64,000 nucleotides of DNA, taken from Linum tenue (lineage: Eukaryota > Streptophyta > Magnoliopsida > Malpighiales > Linaceae). A program made the translations under genes and the position numbers. Position 1 is the stretch's first letter; each line of letters begins with the position of its first letter. Below the pieces are notes generated by a model. That model saw nothing but the letters and a program-made list of their open reading frames with translations, was not told the origin of the DNA and searched no databases. Shown here piece by piece: positions 1-10,671 of the stretch. Location of the stretch: assembly GCA_946122785.1 (NCBI GenBank), contig CAMGYJ010000003.1:25065811-25129810 (forward strand). The letters are read 5' to 3'.

Positions 1-1687
1 TGAGCATCCACAATGTTTTTATTAATTATTTATTTGATGTGTTTGGTGATTATATTTAACATTGTCAATTTTTCATTAATTAGTAACGTCATCGTTATTA
101 TCAAATTTTACATGACTTGTTAATAAAACACTTTATGACATTATTAGTTTTGAACTTTAGTAACCTTTAATAAGAACGCACTAAATCATTGATAATAACT
201 ATATTTAGTTGAAAATAAATATTTGTGTATTCAATAAAAACATAAGGTTTTGGTTTTTGATGTTTTCTTTATCAATAAATTTTTGTTACATTATTAACGG
301 TTTGTTGCATCTCTATCAACATAGGAGCTTATGTTTTCCAATTTGGACGTCAGGTTTATAAACTTCTTGATAAAGTGTACTATTTGCTTTTATTGTTGTT
401 ATCAATGTTTATGAAAAATGTCAAACAATTACACCATCAACTTTTATTAGTTCATTATAATCAATCCAAGGTACCGTTATCAACTTTTTTGCAATGAATT
501 TTCAATGATATACAAAAACATTATCATCGTCTCCGAAATCATTTTTTTGTTGTTTGTTAATGGGTTTAGGCTCATTGTTAACAATCTAATGTAATGTTAT
601 CATTGTTGATGTAATGTAAATTGTTATTAACGTAATAAAATATTTAAGGTTATAATCATTATAGCCGAACATTATAAATTTTTTAGTGAATTATTAATAA
701 AATATATTTATATTATCTATGTTTAATATATCATGATATCATATGTTGTTTGTTAATGTATCATGATATCACGTAGTTGTTACAACTTACAATTTCACTT
801 TCACGTTAAAAACGTTAAGCAACTCCCACCAAAATGTTCTTAAAGTATATCATAACTAATAGTATTAAAATCATTAAAAATCGACCTAAACCATTTATAA
901 TTTTCAGTTTCAATGAAATTTTTTGGGATGAGAACGTCACGTTTACGTTAACAACGTGAAAGTATATCATTACTAATAATTTCAAAACGTTTAACAGTTA
1001 ACCTAAAATATTTGCAATTTTGCCATGTACTGTTAATAGTGAACACTGTCTACGTTTGATGTATCATGATATCAGTTGTTGTTTGTTTGTCGCAACGAGT
1101 GAGACGTCTTTGAGAGCCCATTACTAATAGTATCAATAATGATAATGTTGTGAATCAATGATATTGTGAATCATTAGTAAAGATGTTGTAATCAATGATT
1201 CATTCATAAACGTTGATGATGAAAATTTACAACGGTAACGATTGATTCAAAATTGTTAATAATATAATTGTAAATAGTTGATACTTATATTGAAATCGTT
1301 GATAATGATAAGGTATAATAATAATGATTTATTTCATAAACTTTGATAATGTCATTGCAAAACGTTAATACTACATTGCAAGTTGTCACGAAATGAGAGA
1401 GAAGATTTTTAATTTTTAATTTCTAAGAGAAAATATTATTAAGTTTGAATTTTATTAGATATTAAATATTAAAATCTAATTAAATTAATTTCGAATTTCC
1501 TTTTAATTGTATTGGAGAGCGAGGGTTATGGAGAAAGTTATGGGAGGAGAGAGAAAGAGAATAATCAATTATTAATATTAATTATATTTGTATAATATCC
1601 TTATTTATCCTCAACTACCTATTAACTACTTACCCCGTATTAACTACCTAATCCACTATCAACCAATAAAATGACTTAAACAAAATG
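1..1687. other. AT-rich intergenic DNA, no gene seen
   Basis: No reading frame with recognisable content. The stretch is very AT-rich and has recurring short motifs: the palindromic core ATCATGATATCA occurs three times (around 730, 760 and 1065), and AACGTTAATA-like words recur on both strands. The first bases resemble the GAGCATCCACA ends of the MITEs further right, so a MITE end may be cut by the window edge. Confidence 0.6.
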
Positions 1688-1695
1688 CTTAAATG

Positions 1696-2316
1696 TAGGG
1701 GTGGGATTCGGTCGGTAAACAATTTACCGTTTACCGAATTTACCGGTTTCGGTATACCGAAGTTGGCCAAACTGGTTACCGATTACCGATACCGGTTTGT
1801 AACCGGTTTACCGATTACCGAATTACCGGTAAACGGTAACAACCCGGTATTACCGAAATACCGTGAGAAGCGATTTCGGGCGATTTTTCGGTCGGTTTAC
1901 CGAATATTTACCGAACCGAATTTCTGGAAGTGGGGTGATGTTGTAATATTTTGATTTTTTTGAGTTTTTTTCATCATTTTTGTAATTAATAATTTATTAT
2001 TAACTCTTATTTATAATATTTTTGAGGCCTATACTTACATTCATGTATGTAATATTTTATATTTGTGAATAATGATGTAATATTTTTCATAATAAAGCAA
2101 CAAAACGCAGCGCAGCACTAGGGAGTAGGGAGGGGGGATTCGGTATCGGTAATACCGATTTACCGTCGGTATTTACCGATACCGTGTTCGGTAAACCGAC
2201 TCCCCCAACTTCCCGCTCGGCTACCGATACCGCCGGTAAACGGTTTACCGTTTACCGCCGGTTACCGGTTCGGTAAAACGGTAAACCGTTTACCGGATTA
2301 CCGTTTACCACCCCTA
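1696..2316. mobile_element. Non-autonomous hAT-type element rich in TACCG repeats
   Basis: The ends are TAGGGGTGGG on the left and CCACCCCTA on the right. They are flanked by the 8-bp target duplication CTTAAATG (1688-1695) and CTTAAACG (2317-2324), with one mismatch. Eight-bp duplications and TAGGGGTG ends are typical of plant hAT elements. Both arms are filled with TACCG and its complement CGGTA (about 25 forward copies by eye), separated by an AT-rich centre. Such repeats are the expected kind of subterminal transposase-binding site. No transposase is encoded. Confidence 0.85.
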
Positions 2317-2371
2317 CTTAAACGTATAGGCTTAAGCACCGGATCCTACCTGATCCCGTTGCCAATTGTTA

Positions 2372-2962
2372 GAGCATCCACATCAATGCAATTGCAAAAA
2401 CAATTGCATTTGTGTTCTTTATTGTCAACTCAATTTTTGTAATCCACCTTAAATCACTTTCATTCACCTACATCAATGCAATTAACTTGCAATTGCATGT
2501 GCAATTAAATATTATGTTTAAATTATATAAAAATAAGTAAAAGAGAGAAGAAAATAATATAAAATAAAAAATAATTCAATGAAAAAATAATAATATAAAA
2601 TAAAAAATCTTCATTTTGAGCATCCACATTGGTATTGCATTCTCAATTGCAAAATGACATGGCATAGTTGTTTGCAATTGCAAAACCAATTGCATTGATG
2701 TGGCTACCAATTGCATCTTTGCAAGCTTGCAACAAATGCAATTCCATATGCAAGTCAAAAAAGCCTAAAAAAATGAGGATATTTCTCATTTACTTAATTT
2801 TTTATAATTTAAATATAATATTTAATTACATTTGCAATTGCAAGTTAATTGCATTGATGTAGGTGAATGAAATGAATGTGATATGGATTGCAAAAAATTT
2901 GAGTTGACAATAAAAAACCCAAATGCAATTTTTTTTTTGCATTTGTATTGATGGAGATGCTC
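2372..2962. mobile_element. Foldback MITE, PIF/Harbinger-like (element X)
   Basis: The left end GAGCATCCACATCAATGC and the complement of the right end (GAGCATCTCCATCAATAC) form long inverted arms of about 175-190 bp (2372-2545 and 2775-2962). The arms are rich in GCAATTGC. A TTA triplet flanks both sides (2369-2371 and 2963-2965), matching the 3-bp target duplication of PIF/Harbinger elements. Its centre contains the left arm of a second foldback (2618-3113), so the two structures interleave. Confidence 0.75.
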
Positions 2963-3113
2963 TTAGGCTTTTTTGACTTGCATATGCAATTGCATTTGTT
3001 GCAATCTTGCAAATATGCTATTGATAGTCACATCAATGCAATTGGTTTTGCAATTGCAAACATCCATGCCATGTCATTTTGCAATTGAAAATACAATACC
3101 AATGTGGATACTC
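2618..3113. mobile_element. Second foldback MITE interleaved with element X (element Y)
   Basis: The left arm (2618-2770) begins GAGCATCCACATTGG. The right arm (2964-3113) is its close reverse complement, ending CCAATGTGGATACTC. The right arm of element X lies exactly between these arms. Flanking triplets are TTT and TTA, so the target duplication is imperfect. The arms encode no protein. Confidence 0.65.
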
Positions 3114-3289
3114 TTACTAGCGAAGGAAAGCATGAAGACAAACTAGGTACGTGAAACGGTGCGTTTTCAGATGGACAGTTTGATGAGTTTTCTGGATGAA
3201 TCGCTATTTGCCGCCCGTAGTTTTACTATTTGCCGCCCATAGTTAGAAAAAATAAGACGATTTTGCCCCTGTCCTATTTTAAAATCCTA

Positions 3290-4330
3290 ACCCTATCTAC
3301 CCTCAACCCTTCAACCTCCTCCCACCCCCAACCCAAACAGCCGCCACCCATCAACCCTCCTCCTGCCGACCTCCCGCCGCTGCCGACCACTCCTCCCTCC
3401 TGCCGAGCAGAAGCCGCCACCGAGCCCAGAAGCTGCCGCCGAAGAGGACCCCACAGCAGCGCCGGGACCTCCTTATCTGCCGTCGCCGCCGGCCTCCCAA
3501 TCTGCCATCGCCGCCAACCTCCCAATCTGTTGTCGTCGCCGCTGTTCGAGTCTCCCTCGCTCGCTCTCGCCGCCGCCGACCTCCCAAGCTCGCTCCAGGT
3601 AATTTTTTTTATTTTTTTTCTAGCCACCGTCCGACACGCCTGAGCGGACGCCGTCCGCCAGGTCGGAGCTGACGCTATCTGCCAGGTCTGGTCGGACCCT
3701 GTCCGCCCGGTCTAGACCGGTTTGATTGGGTTTCTGATTCGGTTTAAATAAATATTTATTAGATTTATTTTAAATACAATTGTTAGTATCTTAATTAGTT
3801 TAATATTGATAGTTGAATAATAAGTATATAATTGTTAATTATATAATGTGTTAGTTTATTAATTGGGTAAGTTGAAATAATTATTTAAATAACTATCTAT
3901 CGTATTTAGTAAAGTAACTATCTAATTAAATTAATTAGATAACCAAGTTGTATGTATCATAATTAGTAATTTATAAATTATGACTATGAACAAATTGCTA
4001 ATCAAATAATTTATTATAAGAGATTAATAGATAATTATTGACTATGCTAATAGATAATTTATTATAATAATTATCTAAATAATTATTGGATTAAATAAAT
4101 TGTAAATACTTGTTAATTTTAAATAATTATCTATGATGTTTTAGTTAAGTAATTGAGTAAGTTTAAATAAATATTTAAATAACTACCTATCGTATTAAGT
4201 AAAATAACTATCTAGTTAAATTAATTAGATAACAAATTGTATGTATCATAATTACTCTATGGCACAACAAGTAATTGCTCAACAAATAATTTATTATAAG
4301 ATATTAATAGAAAATTATTGACTATGTTTA
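3290..4330. other. GC-rich then AT-rich subterminal region of the MULE
   Basis: From 3290 to 3720 the DNA is C-rich (CCGCCG and CCTCC words). Reading frames there on both strands give only low-complexity Pro/Ser/Arg protein, so I call no gene. From 3740 to 4330 it is AT-rich and holds a diverged direct duplication: about 110 bp starting near 3859 recurs from near 4150 (shared words TTTAAATAACTA and TTGTATGTATCATAATTA). Confidence 0.5.
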
Positions 4331-4333
4331 GAG

Positions 4334-6431
4334 ATGGCGTCATCTAGTAATTCTGGAGGATCACGTAGTTCTGGAGGAGCTGCAAAGAGATTGAGAAGAT
4401 TCATTGGGCGTAACATTAGCGCCAGTGTGAGAAATAAGGACCCAAATGATAGAGATGAGCCACAGCCACAACCACCAGTGACACTGATGAACTTGAGGGC
4501 AGACGGTTTTCCTCAGTTTGATTTTCAGTTGCCTAGTATGGCTGGTAGTGGAGCTGGTCCTAGTCGTGATCATCATACTTCACCGTTTGAGCCTTCAGAC
4601 GAGATTGATGACGAGTCGAAGGAGTATGAGTCGGATGCTGTTGAGTATCGCATTCCACTAGTCAGTCCGATAAGAGACAGAGGTGCCCCCAGCGGATGAT
4701 CACATGTCATTACTGGGGTTCATGCTTTACTAGGATCTATAGAGACCATGCGGGGTGTTTCTACAGAGCTCCATAGCCTGGTGAGGGCCAGAGTGGTAAT
4801 GATGATGTGAGAGAGGCCTGGGATCTTAGAGGACCGTGTGCTGGAGGGCCGAGCGACCAAAGTTTGCTCCGTAGCTTTCTTCGGCAGGTTGCCCACCGTC
4901 TGTACACTGGACAGGCTGATAGAGGGGTGATCACTTGCTAAAACAGGAGTTCGACCCATCGGCACGTTCTCGACGGTTATGAGATAGCAGATGATAACGC
5001 TAGGACTACCGTAGAGACATCGAGCCTTGCTCACCTCGTTGATATCACCTTCCAGAGCGAGCTGGACCCTGCTCTCATCTCGGCGTTTGTGGAGAGGTGG
5101 CAGCCGGATACCAACACCTTCCACCTGCCATTTGGAGAGATGACGATCCTCCTTCACGACGTGGCTCACATTCTTGGGCTTGCGGTTGAGGGAGAGGCGA
5201 TAGTAGTGGATACGAGGCAGTTGGAGAAGTGGTCACTAGAGGCTGACACCCGAGCACTAATGGGATTAGATCATGACGATCCCAGTCTGTCTACGTGGTA
5301 CAGAGGATATGGTTTGTTGGGTGTGGCAGCTTTGACTCATTTGAAGGAGTCTGGTCCGCCAGCTAGAGAGGCTCAGTGTTACCTTCTTTTGCTGCTTGGG
5401 TCCACACTGTTCGTAGATAGAGTAAGGACCGCGTTTCTGTTGTTGTCAACTTGTTTGTGAAGAGGCCGAATATGCTAGGAGAGTACGCGTGGGGGGGGGG
5501 GGTAGGAGCACTTGCTTATCTGTACAGGCAGCTTGGTATTGCCTCCCGGGCAGAGGCTAAGGGAGTGGCAGGTTGTCTAACTTTACTATAGTGTTGGATT
5601 TACGACCACTTTCCTACCTTGAGGCCTAGTCGGCTGGAGCCACGAGAGTTGGAGCAGGGGCATGCAGGAGCATTCAGGTGGCGCGGTATCTCACCCCAGT
5701 CGACGAAGAAGAGGGATGCACAGATGCTGGCTTATTATCGACAGGAGATTGATAGTTTGACCCCACAGGCGGTTAGTTGGACTCCATATGGTCAGAGTCC
5801 TCATCTGACGGTGAGATGTACCTTGTATCAGGACCTGCTCAGATTTGCAGAGATAGTAGAGCCATATGAGCCCACTAGGTGCCTCCGACAGTTAGGCTAC
5901 GTGCAGAGTGTACCGTAGCCCCCGGAGCGTCTGCTTGTTGTACGTCGACCTGCTTCCACGCTTGGATACTCTCTTAGCTACCAGTCTGTTTATGACTCGT
6001 GGTGGAACAACTTGGGGTGCATAGTGTGCATCTGGACCTTTATTCTACTCCGGTACGACGTAGGCCATGAGAGTTTGCTGAGGATTACATGGGGTGGTAC
6101 ATTAGGCACTCGCACCCACAGATACTGAGTGACAGCCGACCTCGTCGCGACATCGTGGATGGTGATACGGTTAGTACAATCATATTTGAAATTATTTGTA
6201 TTAAGTAAAATTTTGTTTGATTGCAACTAATATGTATTTAAATTGTATGGTTTTTGTTTACAGTTGTCACGCGAGATGTGGATTGAGATATCTCTCGTGA
6301 TAGATGCTGCACAGGGTAGTAGGGAGGAGTGGATGGCTAGGTCCAACGAGTACTACGACTTATGTCATGGAGTTGGGAACATGTGGCCCGAGTTTAGGAG
6401 GAAGTCAGGTTTTCTACCACCTCCACAGTAG
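4334..6431 (+). pseudogene. Plant mobile domain (MAIN/MAIL-type) gene, transposon-borne, decayed
   Basis: The N-terminal piece (4334-4699) is Ser/Gly-rich with an acidic stretch, which is common in transposon PMD proteins. The PMD proper starts near 5030. It shows the family hallmark ERWQPDTNTFHLPFGEMTI (5089 on) followed by LHDVAHILGL, and continues through WRGISPQSTKKRDAQM (5619-5918). A last exon (6264-6431) encodes a short C-terminus, after an intron with GT near 6171 and AG at 6262-6263. The region between 4700 and 5030 is scrambled. A frame change lies near 5460 and a TAG near 5588 interrupts the CWIYDHF region. PMD proteins (Arabidopsis MAIN and MAIL1 are host members) are nuclear proteins linked to silencing and meristem maintenance. 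The transposon copies have no assigned role. This copy is broken. Confidence 0.8.
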
Positions 6432-6769
6432 TTGTATGATTGTTATGTATGAGTGTTATTTGTTGTTTTTAGACGAGTGGACTTATGTTATTCTGTTGTT
6501 CTACTACGACTTATGTTATGTGGTGTTCAGTTGCTTATTTGTTGTTTTTAGACTATGACTTATGTTATTTGTTGTATCTGATTATGACTTTTGTTATTTG
6601 TTGTACTTCAGATGTTTTTATTATATCATGTTTCCATGTGACGTAAACAAACTTCATTACAATTTATTTAAATTGAAGACGTTCATTTCAATTTATTTAA
6701 ATTGAAGACGTTCATTTCAATTTATTTAAATTGAAGACGAGTGCATCGGGCTCCCTCTCAATTACAAAT
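6432..6769. other. Spacer between convergent MULE genes
   Basis: This lies between the PMD stop and the OTU end of the opposing gene. It holds repeats of TGACTTATGTTATTTGTTGT (6470-6600) and three tandem copies of a 27-bp unit (CATTTCAATTTATTTAAATT-like, 6650-6735). It probably carries the 3' ends of both converging transcripts. Confidence 0.5.
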
Positions 6770-9162
6770 TTATTTCTTTGGAACCCTATTTTTGTGCGAT
6801 GGAAAGCTATGCATCCCACCCCCAAGATCGAACCACATTTGACTAAACGGCGCGAAATATGTATCCCATCCATCCACGCTATCTTGGTGACCACCTGGCC
6901 ACATGCCATGTAGAGGGGGCATCGGTATCTTGTCCGCCGGGAAAGAGAGGTTGAGCCAATGATCCTGGATGAAATGCAGAACAATGACTCCTCTAGGACT
7001 GGTTGCCCTAGATAGGTTGTCCACTGCAGAATGGTACCCAATCGTGCACACGAATTTCTTCAGCAAGTAGTCGCCTCACCTCTGGGAACCCATCTTGATT
7101 ACCATATAATGCAAAACTAAGTGCACGAAACCCACAATGACCGTCTGACACCGGGTCGTGGATGGCAGTGATAAGTTCCCGAAAGAAGATAGAAAGCAGT
7201 TCCATGTGTGCGTAATCAGAATGGGTGCTGGATCCAGGGATATCTGTGAAGGAAATAGATAATCAGCACAAATTCTACATAAACTATTAATATAAATAAC
7301 TACACTTATGAAATTTTAAAATTGTACCTGTGTCAGGACAGTTGTATTTGTTGTTTTCTTCGAGATCATCACACTCCTCAGCTGCATGGTCGTCTGACGG
7401 GTGCTTGTCTGTCTGAGTCCCCGTGGACTTGGTACTGTTCGACTTTGTAGACCCCGAGGTTGTGCTTCCCGACTTCTTTTTCATGTTCTTCTTCTTGCCT
7501 CGCAGTATCTTTTCCCACCACCCTTTATTTCTTCCAGTTGATTTTTTGGTTGGTTGTTCCTTTCTAAATTCGTTCACTTATGGCTCGTGAATGTTGTCTT
7601 CCGCTGGGTGGAGACCGCGAAACACATTCTTTGCTGCTTTTTTCGTTGCCTCTGGTCCTCTGCGTACAACCTCATCAACCAACTCCTGAAGGTGACATTT
7701 AGCCTCATCCTCCTGGGGCACGTACTCCTGGGTATTGGGTGGATGCTCGTATGTCAGTGTCCGCCAATATATATGAAGATCACCCGGGTATATCTCTATG
7801 TCTCGAGCTCTGCCATCCATAACTTGACATCCACACCTCAAGCCGTGTGTCACAGAGAAATGACATGCACATCGAGAGTTCTCATTTTTTTCCAAGCGGG
7901 CCACCAATTCTTCTTCAGCCTCCTTCATTAATATAATTGCCTGCATGCTGACCTTCCTTCTCAAGTATGTGAAGGATGTACCACCGGATGCTGAAAGGGT
8001 TTTCTGTCTAGAGTTTTCCATCATCGTCCTAACCTCCCCGAGTTGGTTAGTAATGTAGCGGTGGTTTCCTTTCCATACAGTGTCCATAGATCCCCGCGAG
8101 TTGTGGAGGAAAGTTTTCAAAGCGGAATGTGACGACTCAACCCTGTTTGTGCTCGTATTTCCTAGATGAAACATATTTTTGGTATGACAAACTGCCCACT
8201 TATCTCGATGTTGCCACCACAGTCCCTATATGTATTGCAACAGACGTGGTTCGTAATTGCCCCATCTTGTCCTAAAGCGGCCAAACGCGGCCAACATACC
8301 TTGCTCGGACCAAGAATAAAGCATAGGACACCAAAATTTGATCGTAAGCCTCGTTGACCAAATCCATCCTGTCCTTCCCAAATATTTCAAAAAACTTCTT
8401 CTGCACATTAGTGTTGATGTGCCAAACACATAGCAAATGCGGGGTGCGGGGGAAGACCACAAAAACCGTAGCAAGTAGTCCACCTTCGTGGTCGGTGACG
8501 AGGACAGTGGGCACGCATGGATGGAGCAATTGTTGTATGCACTCCAACAGCCAATGAAACGACTCTTTTGTCTCATCCTTCATGAGAGCATAACATATGT
8601 TGAAATTCTTCCCAACGGGAGTAGCACCTACGACCTCCACTCACGACATTTTATATGCATTGGTCTTATACGTTGAGTCGATCAGAATCACGTACGACCA
8701 AGCCTTCAACATCTGGATGGAAGTTGGATGGGCAAAAAAAAAGATGTGTAAGCACGTCGTTATCGTCCTTTATAACCTCTATATGATAATTCTCACGGTC
8801 AGCTGCTTGCAACGCATACTGCACTGCATTCTTCTCGCCCATCTCGTCTTTCCTAGACTTAGACCCGAGGTTATACATCTGCCTTTTGGTGTGATGCCCT
8901 TTGTCACCCTTCTGCTTGTTTATTGTCTGCTTCTGTTGCGATGGAGGTACCCCAACATCTCTCATCTGCTTCAGAGATTCTTTATCCTCCGCCTTAATTT
9001 ATTCATTTGACTGTGGCCCTCGGGATAAAGCATCTTCTCATGATTGTGATACCCTCGCCTTAAATCGGTTTCTTGCTCCATCATTGCTTGTATCTCCCAG
9101 AATGAAGGTCCATCAAGAGCATCTGGATCAACCAGTAGTTCTTTGATTTTAACCTTGAACAT
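6770..9162 (-). pseudogene. MULE transposase with SWIM finger and C-terminal OTU protease domain, decayed
   Basis: Read from 9162 down. First come FAR1/MULE-like N-terminal parts (9162-8666; HNHEKMLYPEGH and RDVG). The DDE core of MULE transposases follows: LIDSTYKTN near 8685, VLVTDHEGG and LLCVWHINTNV in 8640-8272, then NRVESSHSALK in 8174-7578. A SWIM-like Cys/His segment (CACHFSVTHGLRCGC) comes next, then a Lys/Ser-rich linker (7577-7329). After a GT-AG intron whose phases match (7327-7244) comes an OTU cysteine-protease domain. It has the catalytic DGHCGFRAL (ORF 7205-7008) and the C-terminal DHWLNL (ORF 7066-6770), so it belongs to the same protein. Stops and frameshifts, for example near 8650, 8250 and 7030, disable it. 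MULE transposases cut and paste the element at its inverted repeats. The OTU domain is a known passenger in some plant MULEs, with unproven function. Confidence 0.8.
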
Positions 9163-9504
9163 GCATCCCGATCCTTTTGAACTTGTATTGCCACGACTCT
9201 CCTTGGAAGGATCCGGCTTTATGACTTCTTCTCTCTACTGCATCTGTTGCAATACATATAACACATACCCAATACTCTATTGTTGCGCAACTCACGTGGC
9301 TTCATCGATCCCTTAGTTAGAAAGAAACCAAGAGGCATCGCGATGTTTTTGGTCACTGTTACAGCATCTTCGAAATTGTCATATCAGACGCCATTGAGAA
9401 TATGGTATGTGTAATAACCAATTAGTTCAACATTGTAAGCCATGTCCACCTGCAATTATGATTTTACAACTCATTAGAAAAGTACAAATTATATGATTCT
9501 AGAA
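9163..9504. other. Upstream part of the MULE transposase gene, degraded
   Basis: Minus-strand fragments upstream of 9162 look like further N-terminal transposase coding sequence broken by stops (9200-9450). No frame is open long enough to call. Confidence 0.35.
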
Positions 9505-10060
9505 AATTAAACTAAATGCAATAATTTAATAACTCTACAAAATAACGATAATTTGATGATAAGAAATTTAATTAAATATAAATTATTAAACTTCTTTAGT
9601 TCTACGAACTAAATCTAAACACAATAAACTAATTACCGCTACAACAAAACACAATCACTTAATTAAACTAATTGTGCTTCAATTGACTCTACAAAATTAA
9701 ACTAAATGCAATAATTTAATTAACTCTAAAAAATAACGATAAGAAAATTATTTAAATATAAATTATTAAACTTCTTTAGCTCTACGAATTAAATCTAAAC
9801 ACAATAAACTAATTAGCTCTACAACAAAACACAATCGCTTAATTAAACTAATTGTGCTTCAATTGACTGTACAAAATTAAACTAAATGCAATAATTTAAT
9901 TAACTCTAAAAAATAATGATAATTTGACGATGAGAAAATTATTTAAATATAAATTATTAAACTTCCTTAGCTCTACGAATTAAATTTAAACACAATAAAC
10001 TAGTTAGCGCTACAACAAAATACAATCGCTTAATTCAAACTACATAGGAATTTAACTATG
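9505..10060. repeat. Three tandem copies of a ~180-190 bp AT-rich unit
   Basis: The word AAATTAAACTAAATGCAATA starts at 9505, 9694 and 9874, giving a period of 189 then 180 bp. Each unit also contains CTACGAA, AAACACAATAAACTA and GCTACAACAAAA. It lies inside the MULE on the promoter side of the transposase gene. No coding content. Confidence 0.8.
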
Positions 10061-10144
10061 TAAAATAAAAATAAAAGCAATAAATTAAATATAAATTATT
10101 AGCTCTAGAATTAATAATATGTATCAAATTAAAAAAAAAATACT

Positions 10145-10240
10145 GCCGGCAACGGGCGCCGTCCGCTCGCCGGCAACGGGCGCCGTCCGCTCGCCGGCAT
10201 CGGACCCCGTCCGCTCGCCGGCGTCGGGCGCCTTCCGCTC
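10145..10240. repeat. Four tandem copies of a 24-bp GC-rich unit
   Basis: The unit GCCGGCAACGGGCGCCGTCC plus GCTC repeats four times: the first two copies are identical, the last two have a few changes, and a partial fifth follows. It sits in the right subterminal region of the MULE. The left subterminal region (3640-3715) has related CCGTCCGCC words. This is a plain tandem repeat without spacers. Confidence 0.85.
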
Positions 10241-10635
10241 ACCGGCGAGTGGACGGGCAAAAAATACAGGAGGTCAGGCACGGGGGTTGACATGATTCGC
10301 TGGTCCGACGATGTGGTACGACTTTCGTCTAGTGGCCGGCGAATTATGCTGACGTTGGTCCGGTGGCCGGCGACTTAGACTGCTGTCCGGTGGGCCGTGA
10401 ATCTAGCTATGGTGGTTGTGGGGGGTTGGTGGTCGGGTGGTGTGTAGGTAGTTTAAAAAACTAAACCAGAGAACAGAATATAAAGAAAAATTTGAAGGGC
10501 AAAATTATCTTTTTAGTATAATTTATGGGCGACAAATAGTACGCATCCGTGCTAAACAACGACAAGGAAGTTCAACGGAGAAGAAGTTTATCCACTCTAA
10601 TCTATAGGCTATAGCCGTTTGAAAACCGAAAAAAA

Positions 10636-10671
10636 ATGAGCGAAGAGACGAGCTCCAGTAAATGGAGCTAG
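10636..10671 (+). promoter_or_regulatory. Short upstream ORF overlapping the ERA start codon
   Basis: An ATG at 10636, after a run of A, opens an 11-codon frame that ends at TAG 10669-10671. It overlaps the ERA start (10662) in another frame. If the transcript begins upstream of 10636, this uORF should reduce initiation at the main start. The transcription start is not visible, so the effect is an inference. Confidence 0.45.

Larger units (their letters stand above)
3202..10553. mobile_element. Mutator-like element carrying PMD and transposase-OTU genes
   Basis: The left end has two close copies of CTATTTGCCGCCC (from 3210 and from 3227), followed by a TTTTGCCC stretch. The complement of the right end carries ACTATTTGTCGCCCATAA and then ATTTTGCCC (10553 back to 10495). 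These form an imperfect terminal inverted repeat around two converging genes: a PMD gene on + (4334-6431) and a MULE-type transposase with OTU domain on - (9162-6770). I could not find a convincing 9-11-bp target duplication, so the outer limits are approximate. Both genes carry several stops and frameshifts. The element is old and cannot move by itself. Confidence 0.65.

Noticed and set aside
1685..1954. 89-codon open frame on +
   Set aside because: It is a reading of the TACCG repeats of a hAT element and crosses its end. No domain.
2372..2962. Foldback arms as a microRNA precursor
   Set aside because: Arms are far longer than a microRNA stem and the structure has transposon ends with TTA flanks.
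3230..3643. Pro/Ser/Arg-rich frames on both strands
   Set aside because: Overlapping frames on opposite strands in a C-rich MULE flank are a composition effect. No start context or conserved motif.
7554..7931. 125-codon frame on +
   Set aside because: Shadow of the transposase coding strand on -, which has recognisable motifs.
9505..10240. Possible CRISPR-like arrays
   Set aside because: The repeats are head-to-tail without unique spacers, and the organism is a plant.
3202..10553. A 9-bp target duplication for the MULE
   Set aside because: Neighbouring words do not match (for example GGATGAATC and ACGCATCCG), so no duplication is claimed.
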